A stretch of 24,818 nt of DNA from NCBI GenBank assembly GCA_012837655.1, contig DUQT01000247.1:1-24818 (forward strand), in the 5' to 3' direction. The notes under the pieces were generated by a model. That model did no database searches. It was not told the DNA's origin and was given only the letters and a program-made list of their open reading frames with translations. Below are positions 1 through 7,771 of the stretch, piece after piece. The position numbers and the translations under genes were made by a program. The DNA is from Actinomyces sp. Its GTDB lineage: Bacteria; Actinomycetota; Actinomycetes; Actinomycetales; Actinomycetaceae. Positions within the stretch are counted from its first letter, which is position 1, and the number at the start of each line of letters is the position of its first letter.

Positions 1-59
1 GATTCGGTCACCCGCCCATCCCTTTGCGTTAGAGTCGAACCTCTAGTGAGGCTCAGCAG

Positions 60-132
60 CGCCCTCGAGACGATTCGAACGTCCGACACCCGCTTTAGGA
101 GAGCGGTGCTCTATCCCCTGAGCTACGAGGGC
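60..132 (-). tRNA. tRNA-Arg (anticodon CCU)
   Basis: Read on the minus strand, 132 to 61 folds into a complete cloverleaf. It has a perfect 7-bp acceptor stem (GCCCTCG with CGAGGGC), a D-arm with GCTC/GAGC, and an anticodon stem CCGCT/AGCGG enclosing the loop CTCCTAA, which gives anticodon CCU. There is a 5-nt variable region and a T-arm with TTCGAAT. The discriminator base is G and the 3' CCA is not encoded. It decodes AGG, a rare arginine codon in high-G+C bacteria. A TANNNT element (TAGTCT, 150-145) just upstream could be the -10 box; I found no convincing -35. Confidence 0.95.
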
Positions 133-222
133 TTAACCTGAAAAAGACTACCACGCGCCCACACTGAAACGTGAATACGGCCAGGCGGGCGCGTGATGCG
201 TCAATGAATCACTTGTAATGCG

Positions 223-454
223 CGTTCCCAAAAGTGGGCTTGTATGCGTTCCCACATGTGGTTTGTGCGCGTTCCAACAGGCGGCTTATGTGCACACCCA
301 CGATTGAGGTTGCGCGCGTTCCAACTGGTGGGCTTATGTAGCTCCCACATGTGGTTTGTGGGCGTTCAGACACGTGGGTTTACGCGAACTCCCACAGGTA
401 GGTTTACGCGAACTCCCACAGGTAGGTTTACGCACGCTCCCACGAATGGGTTGG
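223..454. repeat. Array of ten degenerate 23-24 bp units with palindromic cores
   Basis: Ten units follow one another with core starts at 227, 251, 274, 297, 320, 344, 367, 391, 415 and 439, so the period is 23 or 24 bp throughout. Each core is an imperfect palindrome of the form CCCACNNGTGGG, followed by a linker resembling GTTTACGCGAACT. Units 8 and 9 are identical over their first 19 bp, and units 2 and 6 differ at one position; the others are more diverged. There are no unique spacers, so this is not CRISPR. It lies between the 3' end of the stress-protein gene and the tRNA-Arg gene, both transcribed leftwards, and its right edge overlaps the last codons of that gene. Its function is unknown. 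It could be a cluster of protein-binding sites, a string of small RNA hairpins, or a decaying satellite. Confidence 0.85.
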
Positions 455-1357
455 GCTGGGGGCTTCCTTGCGCCTCTCAGACGGTACAACCATGACGGGG
501 CACGTTGAGTGTGACAAAACGGTCTGCGATGTAGAGCCCAGTAGTAGCCCCTTGAAGCCGCCCCGACCGCGCGTGCCGACTACGACCAGGTCAACGGCTG
601 TTGAGAACTCCGTAAGAAGCTGTGCCGGCGCGCCATCAATGACGTGCTGCTTGAGCTTCACATCGCGGTCGCCAACGACCTCCGCAGTGGCGTCAGCCAG
701 CTCGCCCTCCATTTCTTTGTACAGGGCGTCGCGATCAATGGTCGCGGGGAGCCACGCGAGCATTCCCGCCCCTGTCGCCATGGGGACAGCTGCGACAGCG
801 TCAAGCTTCGCGTCCCACAAGATGGCTTCCTGCACTGCTTTCTCGAAAGCGACGTGCGCAACCTCGGAGCCATCAACACCCACGACAATGCGTTCAATCG
901 GCCAAAACGGTGATCCCGAAGTGTGCTTTGGAACCACAACCACCGGACACTTAGAGTGCGCGGGCAGGGCTGAAGACACTGTTCCTAGCAGACGGTCAGC
1001 GAAGCCTCCCCCACCTCGGGAACCAACGACAATCATGTCGACTTCACTGGACATCTGAACTAGTACCCCAGCGGCGTCACCAGGTTCGGTGGATCCAGTT
1101 ACCTCTTCGACACCCTGATTTCGTAGCCGCTCTACAGCGCCGTCAACGGCTCGCTGAGCGCCCTGCTGGAGCGCCTCATCGTCAAGCGCAGCATAACCAC
1201 TATCAAGCGCAGCAGCACTGTAAGACGCCAGCGCGTACGTACAGACGACGTGCACAAGAGAGTTGTCTAGCTTGGCTCGCGCAGCCGCCCAATCAACGGC
1301 TGTGTTGGCCTCTGCAGACCCATCTACGCCAACGAGGATTACTTTCTGCCCGGCCAT
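428..1357 (-). CDS. Tandem-domain universal stress protein (UspA family)
   Basis: The 309-residue protein holds two Usp domains, about residues 4-143 and 154-292. Both keep the ATP-binding signature G-x2-G-x9-G-(S/T): G112, G115 and G125 in the first, and G261, G264 and G274 in the second. Both also have the N-terminal VGVDGS strand-loop. Two-domain ATP-binding Usp proteins are typical of actinobacteria, where they are linked to hypoxia, stationary phase and redox stress; that role here is family knowledge. The start is ATG at 1357, preceded by a strong AAGGAGG. The last residues, PTHSWERA, lie after the final beta strand and are encoded by the palindromic array, so the natural stop has probably been replaced by repeat sequence. 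The gene appears monocistronic. Confidence 0.93.
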   Translation of the reverse strand: MAGQKVILVGVDGSAEANTAVDWAAARAKLDNSLVHVVCTYALASYSAAALDSGYAALDDEALQQGAQRAVDGAVERLRNQGVEEVTGSTEPGDAAGVLVQMSSEVDMIVVGSRGGGGFADRLLGTVSSALPAHSKCPVVVVPKHTSGSPFWPIERIVVGVDGSEVAHVAFEKAVQEAILWDAKLDAVAAVPMATGAGMLAWLPATIDRDALYKEMEGELADATAEVVGDRDVKLKQHVIDGAPAQLLTEFSTAVDLVVVGTRGRGGFKGLLLGSTSQTVLSHSTCPVMVVPSERRKEAPSPTHSWERA

Positions 1358-1458
1358 CTCTGCCTCCTTAACTATCTCCCTCTATTTTGCACATAGTGCG
1401 CATCACAGGGGAGCAATACAGGCTCCGGTATATACATTCAAGGGTACCCGCACACAGC

Positions 1459-1491
1459 GAAGGTCCCGACCCAAACCGGGTCGGGACCTTC
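1459..1491 (-). terminator. Perfect 14-bp hairpin downstream of the NlpC/P60 gene
   Basis: GAAGGTCCCGACCC (1459-1472) pairs perfectly with 1478-1491 around a 5-nt loop. It begins 65 bp beyond the minus-strand stop of the NlpC/P60 gene. There is no clear U-tract on either side, so this is a hairpin terminator of the U-poor kind common in actinobacteria, or an mRNA 3'-end stabiliser. It sits upstream of the stress-protein start and would insulate that promoter from read-through. Confidence 0.75.
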
Positions 1492-1555
1492 GCGAAGTTT
1501 ATTTAGCGATCAGAATATCCGCTGATAGCGATCAACGGGTTTGTTCGATCAGCGC

Positions 1556-2308
1556 TTAGAGGCGCACGTAGCTGGGAGCACCGTAGACAGCAGCGTACTC
1601 AACGGTACGGCCAGGCTGCGGCGAGTGAATCATCATGCCATCGCCAGCGTAGATGCCAACGTGACCACCGTAGTACACGATGTCGCCAGGCTGTGCTGCG
1701 GAAGCCGGGATTGAAGTTCCAGCTGCGCCGATGCCGTAGGAGGAGTGCGGAAGGCTGTATCCAAGCTGGCCGTAAACGTACTGGACCAGGCCGGAGCAGT
1801 CGAAGCCGTTCGGGGATGCGCCACCCCACACGTAAGGAACGCCAACGTACTGCATTGCAATGCCAACAGCTCCACCAGATGCGGCTGCAGGAACAGCAGC
1901 GACCTGCTGTACAGCAACGTCGGTTAGAGACTCGCGCTCATAGTCACGGTCAGCGGCAACGTCGCGATCTTCGAGGACCTCTTCTTCGACCTCTTCCTCA
2001 ACGATCTCGATCTTGACGTCAACGTTGTCGGAAGCTGCCCACTCAACGTCAGACGGAGCTACAACTGCCGGGTTCGCCTGTGCGATTGGACGGCTCTGTT
2101 CAACTGAAGGCAGGGCTCGTGGAGATAGATCAATCGCGGACTCGGGCGCGGCGGAGGCAACACCACTTCCAAGAACGGTTAGCGCAAGGCCGGTGACTGA
2201 GACCGTCGCAACACCTCGGACCGGACTTAGCGAATCTGTAAGTTCAGTCAGCGGAGTTACGGGTCGGCAAGCACGACGGTGACGCGCCTGAACCTTATTC
2301 TTAGCCAA
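1556..2308 (-). CDS. Secreted NlpC/P60 peptidoglycan endopeptidase
   Basis: This is a 250-residue exported cell-wall hydrolase. A basic N-terminus is followed by a hydrophobic segment (about 33-50) and a likely signal-peptidase site near ASA at 51-53. Residues 55-140 form a low-complexity linker with a very acidic run at 97-121. The C-terminal 105 residues are an NlpC/P60 domain with catalytic Cys171 (DCSG), His216 (GGHVGIY) and a third polar residue His228. Family members cut D-glutamyl-meso-DAP or equivalent stem-peptide bonds, often during cell separation. The start is TTG at 2308, chosen because AAAGGAG lies seven bases upstream and the next residues fit a signal peptide. I see no binding module such as SH3 or LysM, so the acidic linker may act as a spacer across the wall. 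Confidence 0.93.
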   Translation of the reverse strand: MAKNKVQARHRRACRPVTPLTELTDSLSPVRGVATVSVTGLALTVLGSGVASAAPESAIDLSPRALPSVEQSRPIAQANPAVVAPSDVEWAASDNVDVKIEIVEEEVEEEVLEDRDVAADRDYERESLTDVAVQQVAAVPAAASGGAVGIAMQYVGVPYVWGGASPNGFDCSGLVQYVYGQLGYSLPHSSYGIGAAGTSIPASAAQPGDIVYYGGHVGIYAGDGMMIHSPQPGRTVEYAAVYGAPSYVRL

Positions 2309-2428
2309 GGTTTTCTCCTTTTAGATGAGGCTACGAGGGGAGCTCTTCGGCTCGAACAGGTTCAACTGTAACCAACAAAGACACGAAATGTCACGTATTG
2401 ATAACGGAGTTGTGGGCAGTTCCACTAT
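2309..2428 (-). promoter_or_regulatory. Leader of the NlpC/P60 gene; weak resemblance to the 3' end of a ydaO (c-di-AMP) riboswitch
   Basis: On the minus strand the leader contains GCCGAA, then AGCTCCCCTCGTAGCC, ending about 25 nt before the start codon with the ribosome site AAAGGAG between. The conserved 3' segment of ydaO riboswitches, which often precede NlpC/P60 and Rpf genes in actinobacteria, reads roughly AGCTAACCTCGTAGGC and is also preceded by GCCGAA. The upstream conserved elements (GGGGA-type and GGGTGAA-type) are not recognisable here. This is therefore only a partial match; the leader may hold a divergent element or nothing structured. Confidence 0.2.
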
Positions 2429-3121
2429 TTATTTATCCGAGTAAATGAACAGGTGGCCTTCCATCCATTCCGGAATCGTTGCAACTACGCCACTTTCGCC
2501 CTGCCCTTCGGGGCGGCTGATTTCAGTACCCGAATTTGTGAACGTGAGGCAAATCTCAAGGTCGGGTCTCAAATCCATCTCAGCAAACGCTCTCATCGCC
2601 AGCGGATCCGCCTGTACCGGCTCACCGATTCGCGCAAGTGTTACCTGGCAACGCTCCGCCTGGTCATCCTGCTTTCGCAGTTGTGCCACGGAAATAAGGT
2701 CCTTCTTGGGGTCGCCTTCCCCCGGCACAGCGTTACCGTACGGGTCGGTTTTTGAACACTCCAGCATTGACAAAAGACGATCCTCAACCTGGTCGGACAT
2801 GACGTGTTCCCAGCGGCACGCTTCATCGTGAACGAGTTCCCAGTCCAAACCAATGACATCCAGGAGCAGACGCTCAGCAAGTCTGTGCTTGCGCATAACT
2901 TCGGTTGCCAAAGCAGCGCCCTCATCAGTCAAATTCAATTTGCGGTCAGTTCCGACAATGACCAGGCCGTCACGTTCCATGCGGGCAATGGTTTGCGACA
3001 CTGTAGGGCCCGAGTGGCCGATGCGTTCCACGATGCGCGCACGCATTGGAACGATGCCGTCCTCATTGAGTTCATAGATTGTCTTGAGGTACATCTCGGT
3101 CGTATCGATCAATTCACCCAC
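2429..3121 (-). CDS. DtxR/IdeR-family metal-dependent transcriptional repressor
   Basis: The 230-residue regulator starts at GTG 3121, preceded by GGGAG at good spacing. The reading frame stays open further upstream, but the family begins here, and with this start the residue numbers match diphtheria toxin repressor exactly. The winged helix spans about 1-73, with SGPTVSQTIARMERDGL as the recognition region. Metal ligands present are Met10, His79, Glu83, His98, Cys102, Glu105 and His106. Glu167 and Gln170 match the DtxR pair Glu170/Gln173. An SH3-like domain with sequence ending EGHLFIYSDK closes the protein. With Fe(II) or Mn(II) bound, such proteins dimerise and repress uptake genes. The complete ligand set favours the iron-responsive DtxR/IdeR type over MntR. 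It is divergent from serC and co-oriented with the NlpC/P60 gene. Confidence 0.95.
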   Translation of the reverse strand: MGELIDTTEMYLKTIYELNEDGIVPMRARIVERIGHSGPTVSQTIARMERDGLVIVGTDRKLNLTDEGAALATEVMRKHRLAERLLLDVIGLDWELVHDEACRWEHVMSDQVEDRLLSMLECSKTDPYGNAVPGEGDPKKDLISVAQLRKQDDQAERCQVTLARIGEPVQADPLAMRAFAEMDLRPDLEICLTFTNSGTEISRPEGQGESGVVATIPEWMEGHLFIYSDK

Positions 3122-3278
3122 GATTGCTCCCGTCAAAATCAAGGTTCTTAGTACAAGATGCCACAAGTCACGGACATCTGCACCGGCTATTTGAATAACA
3201 CGCTTCCCGCAAGAAATATTTCATTCCAAGCTTCGACAAGATCATCGAAACGGACAATAATCGCGTAGATTTGGGCTT

Positions 3279-4412
3279 ATGACCAGCAAAATTCAGATTC
3301 CGCACGAACTTCTACCCGCAGATGGACGTTTTGGATCGGGGCCGTCTCTGGTTCGCGATGACCAAATTCAGCGTCTAGTTGATGGGAATACGCCAAGGAC
3401 TCATAACCTAATTATGGGTACCAGCCACCGCCAAGCTCCGGTGAAGGACACGGTGGCCGAAATTCGGGACATGCTTGCCCGCCTGTTTTCCATTCCGGAA
3501 GGTTACGAGGTCGTTCTCGGAAACGGTGGATCAACCGCTTTCTGGGCAGTCGCGGTCACCTCTCTAATTGAGACTCGTTCCGCTCACGCAACCTTTGGCG
3601 AGTTTGGAAACAAGTTTTACGACGAAGCCGCCCGCGCCCCGTTCGTCTCCGCACCGAAACGATTCGACGCCGACCCGGGCAAACTTGCGAAAGTTGAAAT
3701 TACCGAGGGCGCAGATGTGTACGCCTGGCCGCATCACGAAACCTCTACGGGCGTGGTGTCGGACGTGGAACGCGTAACCGACAGCGGCCTGATGGTCGTG
3801 GATGCAACTTCTATCGCGGGTGGTATTGAGGTCGACATTTCGCAAACGGATGCCTACTACTTTGCCCCGCAGAAATGTTTCGGATCTGATGGTGGCATTT
3901 GGTTTGCCATCCTGTCACCGGCCGCGCAGGAGCGTGCCGAAAAGTTGCACAAGGACTCCAGCCGGTGGATGCCGCAGATTCTGGACCTGTCGATCGCTAT
4001 TAGTAACTCGGTGAAGAACCAGACGCTGAACACTCCTGCGCTGGCGACTCTGCTGATGATGCACGCGCAGTTGGAGTGGATGCTCGCGATTGGAGGGTTG
4101 GAAGCCACCGCTAAGCGTTCACGCACCTCAACCTCCATGGTTTATGAGTGGGCGGAAAAGAACGAATACGCGACTCCGTTTGTACGCGACCCGCAGCTGC
4201 GCTCCCCCGTTGTAGCCACGATCGACTTTGAGGGAATCGATGCAGCTGAGATTGCCTCGACGCTGCGCCACAACGGAATCGTCGACGTGGAGCCGTACCG
4301 CAAGCTGGGTCGAAACCAGTTGCGCATCGGCGCGTTCCCGTCAGTTGAACCCGACGATGTTGCCGCACTACTCAAGTCGATCGACTACGTGATCGAACAG
4401 ATGCAGAAGTAG
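3279..4412 (+). CDS. serC: Phosphoserine aminotransferase
   Basis: The 377-residue PLP-dependent class V aminotransferase converts 3-phosphohydroxypyruvate and glutamate to phosphoserine and 2-oxoglutarate in serine biosynthesis. It resembles the actinobacterial SerC group, with GSGPSLVR near the N-terminus, MGTSHRQAPVK at 46-56, and VVDATSIAGG at 173-182 carrying the PLP-contacting Asp175. The Schiff-base lysine is Lys199 in FAPQKCFGSDGG. The length is normal for this subfamily. The ATG at 3279 has no Shine-Dalgarno; TAGATT lies 8 nt upstream as a possible -10 box, so the mRNA may be leaderless. No serA or serB lies beside it. In mycobacteria serC neighbours a DUF3027 gene; here one lies about 3.4 kb away, separated by two transporter genes. 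It ends at a strong terminator. Confidence 0.96.
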   Translation: MTSKIQIPHELLPADGRFGSGPSLVRDDQIQRLVDGNTPRTHNLIMGTSHRQAPVKDTVAEIRDMLARLFSIPEGYEVVLGNGGSTAFWAVAVTSLIETRSAHATFGEFGNKFYDEAARAPFVSAPKRFDADPGKLAKVEITEGADVYAWPHHETSTGVVSDVERVTDSGLMVVDATSIAGGIEVDISQTDAYYFAPQKCFGSDGGIWFAILSPAAQERAEKLHKDSSRWMPQILDLSIAISNSVKNQTLNTPALATLLMMHAQLEWMLAIGGLEATAKRSRTSTSMVYEWAEKNEYATPFVRDPQLRSPVVATIDFEGIDAAEIASTLRHNGIVDVEPYRKLGRNQLRIGAFPSVEPDDVAALLKSIDYVIEQMQK

Positions 4413-4448
4413 CAGACAGGTGCCTGACGCCTGGATCAACCAGACAGC

Positions 4449-4487
4449 AAGAATGGCCAGCTCGATTGAGCTGGCCATTCTTTTTCT
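4449..4487 (+). terminator. Rho-independent terminator of serC
   Basis: AAGAATGGCCAGCTC (4449-4463) pairs perfectly with 4468-4482 around the tetraloop GATT and is followed by a short T-rich tail (TTTCTC after the stem). It begins 37 bp after the serC stop codon. Confidence 0.92.
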
Positions 4488-4494
4488 CAAGTTA

Positions 4495-4521
4495 TCTTCT
4501 ATCTAACGTCTTCTATCTAAC
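4495..4521. repeat. 13-bp direct repeat in the serC-MFS gap
   Basis: TCTTCTATCTAAC occurs at 4495-4507 and again at 4509-4521, separated by one base. It follows the serC terminator. The rest of the gap up to 4658 shows no gene or strong structure, only a weak GGCCGG...CCGGC inverted pair around 4561-4580 that might serve as 3'-end structure for the leftward MFS gene. Probably replication slippage. Confidence 0.6.
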
Positions 4522-4658
4522 AGGCTTGCCTGTCTAACTATCGGCACAGGTGGTGCTAAGGGCCGGATTGTCGCGCCGGCAAACGGCAAAACTGCGTGGT
4601 TCACGAAACCAATCCGTAGCCTGCGCGGTGAAACCGCAACTACACGCACTTCGCGAAC

Positions 4659-5960
4659 CTAGTCGGTCTGCTGTTCGCGCGCTGCTTCCATGTCTCGAGC
4701 GCGTTCGCGCGGGCCGTAAGTTCGGATCGGTCGACGCGATAGGCGCGCTTCAATCCGAACGTCCCACGTTTTGATTGCCCAGATTGCAGCTACAACCGAA
4801 ACTACGATTGCCACGATCCCACCAGCGGCCAGCGACCAGCGGCCACCAAACGTGTCCGCGATCCAGCCGATGATTGGCGCTCCGATGGGGTTCGATCCCA
4901 AGTAGACCATCATGTACAGGGCCATAACTCGTCCGCGCATGTCCGGATCCGTCGATACCTGGATTGCCGCGTTCGCAGCGGTAACCATTGTGAGCATCGC
5001 CAGCCCAGTCGGAATCGCTAGTACCGCGAAGGCCTCATAGGTCGGCGCCAACCCCAAAGCAATGTCGAAGATTCCAAACAGGAACGCAGACACCACTACC
5101 AGACGCACGCGCGGGAATTTCCTGCGTGCCGCAAGTAGTGCACCCGCAAGCGCTCCGATCGCCATAAAGGATCCCAGGATTCCGTATTCGCCCGGCCCCT
5201 TGCCATAAACTTCCGTAGCCATGACTGCAGAAGTCATCTGGAAGTTCATGCCAAACGCAGACACCGAACCGGCAACAATCATGATGACGATGATGTCGGT
5301 GCGATTCTTCACGTAGCGCAAGCCTTCGCGGATCTGTCCCTTCTCACGCTTCACGCGCTTCGCAGGGGTCAGCAGGCTCGCGTTCATTAGCGCAACCGCA
5401 ATCACTGGAGCCAGGAACAGTAGGACGTTCACAATGAACACCCAGCCCGGTCCAACCCAGGCGATTACGAAGCCGGACGTTGCCGGTCCAAGAAGCCTTG
5501 CAACGTTAAACGCCGCCGAGTTCAATCCCACCGCATTTGGAAGTGATTCCAGCGGAACCAACTCGGACACGAACGTTTGTCGCGCAGGCGCGTCAATGGT
5601 TGCCAGGAATCCGGTCACGAATGCCAGTAGGTACACGTGCCACAGTTCAGCAACATTTGTTAGTACCAGTACGCCCAGGATCAACGACGTCACGCCGTTC
5701 ATACCCTGCGTGAACTGAAGCAGTCGGCGACGATTCACGCGATCAACGATCACGCCTGCCCACGGGCTAAACAGTAGGATCGGGAGGAACTGCAGCGCAG
5801 TGGTAATTCCTAGCGCTGTACCGGACCCGTGTGTGAGGACTGTCAGAACTAGCCAGTCCTGCGCAACGCGCTGCATCCACTTTCCTGTAGACGCAATTAT
5901 GTTCGCACCAAACCACAGCCGATAGTTGACGTATTTTAATGATGCGAAAGTTGACGACAC
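4659..5960 (-). CDS. MFS transporter of the EntS/transmembrane secretion effector type
   Basis: The 433-residue integral membrane protein begins FASLKYVNYRLWFGANIIASTGKWMQRVAQDWLVL in outline, the opening typical of the MFS_3 group that includes the enterobactin exporter EntS. It shows ten to twelve hydrophobic segments, the cytoplasmic loop DRVNRRRLL after TM2, the central basic loop PAKRVKREKGQIREGLRYV, and a charged C-terminal tail from about residue 400. These proteins export siderophores, drugs or metabolites by proton antiport; the substrate cannot be read from sequence. The start is GTG at 5960 with GGGAG five bases upstream. A perfect 12-bp palindrome lies 31 bp before the start. Siderophore export is a possible idea given the nearby metal repressor, but no iron box is visible. 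Confidence 0.88.
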   Translation of the reverse strand: MSSTFASLKYVNYRLWFGANIIASTGKWMQRVAQDWLVLTVLTHGSGTALGITTALQFLPILLFSPWAGVIVDRVNRRRLLQFTQGMNGVTSLILGVLVLTNVAELWHVYLLAFVTGFLATIDAPARQTFVSELVPLESLPNAVGLNSAAFNVARLLGPATSGFVIAWVGPGWVFIVNVLLFLAPVIAVALMNASLLTPAKRVKREKGQIREGLRYVKNRTDIIVIMIVAGSVSAFGMNFQMTSAVMATEVYGKGPGEYGILGSFMAIGALAGALLAARRKFPRVRLVVVSAFLFGIFDIALGLAPTYEAFAVLAIPTGLAMLTMVTAANAAIQVSTDPDMRGRVMALYMMVYLGSNPIGAPIIGWIADTFGGRWSLAAGGIVAIVVSVVAAIWAIKTWDVRIEARLSRRPIRTYGPRERARDMEAAREQQTD

Positions 5961-5990
5961 ACATACTCCCTTCGCAATTATCTTCTCACT

Positions 5991-6002
5991 TTACACGTGT
6001 AA
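5991..6002. promoter_or_regulatory. Palindrome TTACACGTGTAA upstream of the MFS gene, candidate operator
   Basis: TTACACGTGTAA is a perfect 12-bp inverted repeat whose edge lies 31 bp before the GTG start of the MFS gene, where a repressor would block transcription. No regulator gene is adjacent, so the cognate protein would be elsewhere. The sequence is not a DtxR/IdeR box. Confidence 0.4.
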
Positions 6003-6103
6003 TTTCGCCCCTAAATCCGTGAACGTGGCGAACTAGACTTTGCGATTTCATGGCTCTGGACACCGCGTAACAAGGCCGTCTCAAGCCCACCCAAAATTGA
6101 TAC

Positions 6104-6147
6104 AAAACGGCCCGCGAAGTAGTTGTTGATACCCCGCGGGCCGTTTT
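6104..6147 (-). terminator. Terminator of the NCS2 permease gene
   Basis: AAAACGGCCCGCG (6104-6116) pairs perfectly with 6135-6147 across an 18-nt loop. Read leftwards, the stem ends in TTTT followed by GTATCAATTTT, giving a U-rich tail for the permease gene that stops at 6195. A smaller hairpin, GAGGGC/GCCCTC at 6162-6181, lies between the stop codon and this structure. The stem also ends in T on the plus strand, so it may work in both directions. Confidence 0.85.
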
Positions 6148-6194
6148 CGATTTTGATTTTCGAGGGCGTGGCTAGGCCCTCTTTTCAGGACTGG

Positions 6195-7625
6195 TTAGAC
6201 TCCCAGTGCCTGCTGGATTGGTCCAAGTACGAAGTAGATCGCGAATAGGATCGTCACAATCCACATGAGCGGGTGGATCTTCTTACCCTTACCAGCGGCA
6301 ACGGTTGCGAAGACGTACGCAATGAAGCCGGTGCCGATACCAACGGAGATCGAGTATGCGAACGGCATGAACGCGATCGTGAGGAAGGCTGGGATTGCGA
6401 TCTCAGGCTTCTTCCAATCGATGTCCAGAACCTGGGTCATCATGAGGAAGCCAACAAACACCAGCGCGGTGGACGCGGCTTCAGTCGGGACCAGTTCAAC
6501 GATTGGTGACAGGAAGATGGACAGCAGGAACAGCACGCCAGTGACAACGGATGCCAGACCGGTGCGCGCACCTTCACCAACACCAGCAGATGATTCGACG
6601 TAAGAGGTGTTCGATGAGGTTCCACCCAGACCACCTGCAATGGCTGCTAGCGAGTCAATTACCAGGATCTGACGTGACTTCGGCGGGGTGCCGGTCTCAT
6701 CCAACAGGTCAGCCTCCGAGCCGATTGCGACCATGGTGCCCATGGTGTCGAAGAAGTCAGCGAGCATCAGCGAGAAGATCAGAAGCAGAACCGCGAGCGG
6801 TCCCAACTTTCCGAAGGCGCCGAACATATCAACTGCGCCGAGCGAGGAGAAGTCCGGAAGTGCGACCGGGGAGCCCTTCAGCTCCGGAATGGTCACGCCC
6901 CAACCTGTGGGGTTCTCATCAGACTTAGCACCAATCTGAGCGATCATCTGGATGATGATCGCCAGAACCGTAGAGGTCACAATGCCAATCAAGATTGCGC
7001 CACGCACGTTGCGAACGTACAGGACGATGGTCAGCAACAGGCCAAAGACGAATACAAGGGCTGGCCAACCGGACAGAGATCCGTCAATACCCAACTGAAC
7101 CGGGGTGCCACCGGGACGGATGATACCGGCGTTGATCAGGCCAACAAAGGCGATAAATAGACCAATACCGACCGAAATTGCGACCTTAAGCTGGTTCGGT
7201 ACCGCGTTGAAAACGGCCTCACGGAATCCGGTTAGAACCAGGATCGTGATTAGGATACCTTCCCAGACGATTAGGCCCATGGCCTCTTGGAACGTCAGGC
7301 CTGAGCCGAGTACCAGGGTGAACGCAACCATGGCGTTCAGGCCCATGCCGGCGGCTAGTGCCATCGGGTAGTTAGCGACAACACCCATCAGGATGGTCAT
7401 TACGCCAGCAATCAGAGCTGTAGCGGCCGCAACTGACTGAATAGAGATCGAACCGTCTTCAGGCAGTGCTGCAGACAGGATGATGGGGTTAAGAACGAGG
7501 ATGTACGCCATCGCGAAGAAGGTGACGAACCCGCCACGAACCTCGCGACCCACAGTGGATCCACGCTCAGTGATATGGAAAAAAGAATCGAGCTTCGAAC
7601 GCTTCTCTGTGTTGTTGGTAGTCAC
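6195..7625 (-). CDS. NCS2-family purine permease (guanine/hypoxanthine type)
   Basis: The 476-residue polytopic membrane protein belongs to the AzgA-like branch of the NCS2 nucleobase:cation symporters (PbuG, GhxP and relatives). Recognisable elements are the start region LDSFFHITERGSTVGREV, the segment GGFVTFFAMAYILVLNP, NYPMALAAGMGLNAMVAF in TM3, FFDTMGTMVAIGSEADLLDE in the substrate-binding half, and SSNTSYVESSAGVGEGARTG. About 12-14 membrane segments are predicted by eye. The likely role is import of hypoxanthine, guanine or adenine; which one is not decided by the sequence. The start is GTG at 7625 with only AGGC close upstream, so initiation is weak or leaderless. No purine riboswitch is recognisable in the 146-bp leader. 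It has its own terminator and appears monocistronic. Confidence 0.92.
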   Translation of the reverse strand: MTTNNTEKRSKLDSFFHITERGSTVGREVRGGFVTFFAMAYILVLNPIILSAALPEDGSISIQSVAAATALIAGVMTILMGVVANYPMALAAGMGLNAMVAFTLVLGSGLTFQEAMGLIVWEGILITILVLTGFREAVFNAVPNQLKVAISVGIGLFIAFVGLINAGIIRPGGTPVQLGIDGSLSGWPALVFVFGLLLTIVLYVRNVRGAILIGIVTSTVLAIIIQMIAQIGAKSDENPTGWGVTIPELKGSPVALPDFSSLGAVDMFGAFGKLGPLAVLLLIFSLMLADFFDTMGTMVAIGSEADLLDETGTPPKSRQILVIDSLAAIAGGLGGTSSNTSYVESSAGVGEGARTGLASVVTGVLFLLSIFLSPIVELVPTEAASTALVFVGFLMMTQVLDIDWKKPEIAIPAFLTIAFMPFAYSISVGIGTGFIAYVFATVAAGKGKKIHPLMWIVTILFAIYFVLGPIQQALGV

Positions 7626-7771
7626 GCCTAAATCGTGTCACTCAAGCCTGCTTTAAACAAATATGCAGACCACCATTTGAGCATCGCGTTACGCTCTTCA
7701 CATTTCTCCGGATTTTTCCCGCAAAAATGTTGATCGGCGTCATACTTTTGCGTCCCAGCGGCGATTTCCTT

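Noticed and set aside
1..59. Second tRNA or attachment-site remnant beside tRNA-Arg
   Set aside because: A small TAGAG/CTCTA stem with GTTCGA in the loop (30-45) resembles a T-arm, but no acceptor, D- or anticodon arm can be assembled and no integrase is near.
223..454. CRISPR array
   Set aside because: Units abut at 23-24 bp with no unique spacers, the repeats are diverged, and no cas gene is present.
244..495. 83-codon open frame on the plus strand
   Set aside because: It simply translates the repeat array, giving recurring RTPTGRF-like peptides, and lacks a ribosome site.
7626..7771. Purine riboswitch before the NCS2 permease
   Set aside because: None of the conserved loop-loop or junction sequences of the purine aptamer can be found in this leader.
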